Source of the DNA: Falsiroseomonas algicola
GTDB lineage: Bacteria; Pseudomonadota; Alphaproteobacteria; Acetobacterales; Acetobacteraceae
DNA length: 64,000 bases
Assembly (NCBI RefSeq): GCF_011040385.1
Contig: NZ_JAAIKB010000004.1
Coordinates: 1 to 64,000 of the forward strand
Direction of reading: 5' to 3'
The notes under the pieces were generated by a model, which was given only the letters and a program-made list of their open reading frames with translations, ran no database searches and was not told the DNA's origin. Shown here one piece after another: positions 63,992-64,000 of this stretch; the first letter of the stretch is position 1, and each line of letters opens with the position of its first letter. A program made the translations under genes and the position numbers.

Positions 63992-64000
63992 GCCGCCGCC

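Overview
The window is high-GC DNA from an alphaproteobacterium, most likely of the family Acetobacteraceae (Roseomonas-like). The evidence is the 5' end of a 16S rRNA gene at the left edge, the alphaproteobacterial gene set (HWE-type histidine kinases, HolC, Sua5, LptF/LptG/LptD), and dense coding with GC-rich third positions. Species is not determinable from the sequence alone. About 55 protein genes are supported; there are no tRNAs, CRISPR arrays, prophages or transposase genes.

Layout. 1-650: 5' end of an rRNA operon read leftward, its leader and a promoter candidate. 650-9.8 kb: envelope and stress housekeeping (M23 peptidase, Na/Pi cotransporter, ClpB, MOSC protein, Ndk, YheS-type ABC-F protein). 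9.8-16 kb: two membrane-bound sensor kinases among large palindromic repeats, then a small membrane protein. 16-22 kb: amidase, holC, two tandem M17 aminopeptidases, CysQ, Sua5. 22.3-26.4 kb: cysteine hydrolase plus NCS2 permease, and a divergent cytosolic kinase and response regulator. 26.4-32.3 kb: a leftward catabolic operon (GalD/PrpF-family tautomerase, Bug-type binding protein, tannase-family esterase, secreted alpha/beta hydrolase) with a divergent LysR regulator and an LTTR box, possibly for tannin/gallate-type aromatics. 32.3-36 kb: split chromate transporter, FAD-linked dehydrogenase, trypsin-like lipoprotein with a damaged 5' end. 35.8-43.7 kb: LPS-export and outer-membrane operon lptF-lptG-lptD-surA-rsmA, without pdxA, then a hydroxyacid dehydrogenase. 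43.7-52.2 kb: SDR, GT2 glycosyltransferase, PPDK, and glyQ-vapB-vapC-glyS, a toxin-antitoxin module inside the glycyl-tRNA synthetase operon. 52.3-64 kb: small enzymes, FkbM methyltransferase, SppA-like protease, an FAD monooxygenase and cysteine hydrolase cassette, YgfZ, a glycan assembly cluster (GT9, GT4, O-antigen ligase) and a dihydroorotase.

The least conventional content is intergenic. At least four families of structured repeats are present. (1) A multi-hairpin element in three copies (3643-3771, 34956-35104, 45466-45670), two of which abut gene starts and leave no normal ribosome-binding site. (2) A ~166-bp full-length hairpin in two copies (9803-9968, 12646-12812) bracketing a hybrid histidine kinase; the arms differ between copies but each stays self-complementary. 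(3) A 94-bp, three-hairpin element in two inverted copies (56223-56316, 57653-57746) flanking an FAD monooxygenase, with stems that change sequence but keep pairing. (4) A short palindrome inside the N-terminal codons of rsmA. These covarying structures, and the gene starts they seem to have rewritten, deserve the most attention.
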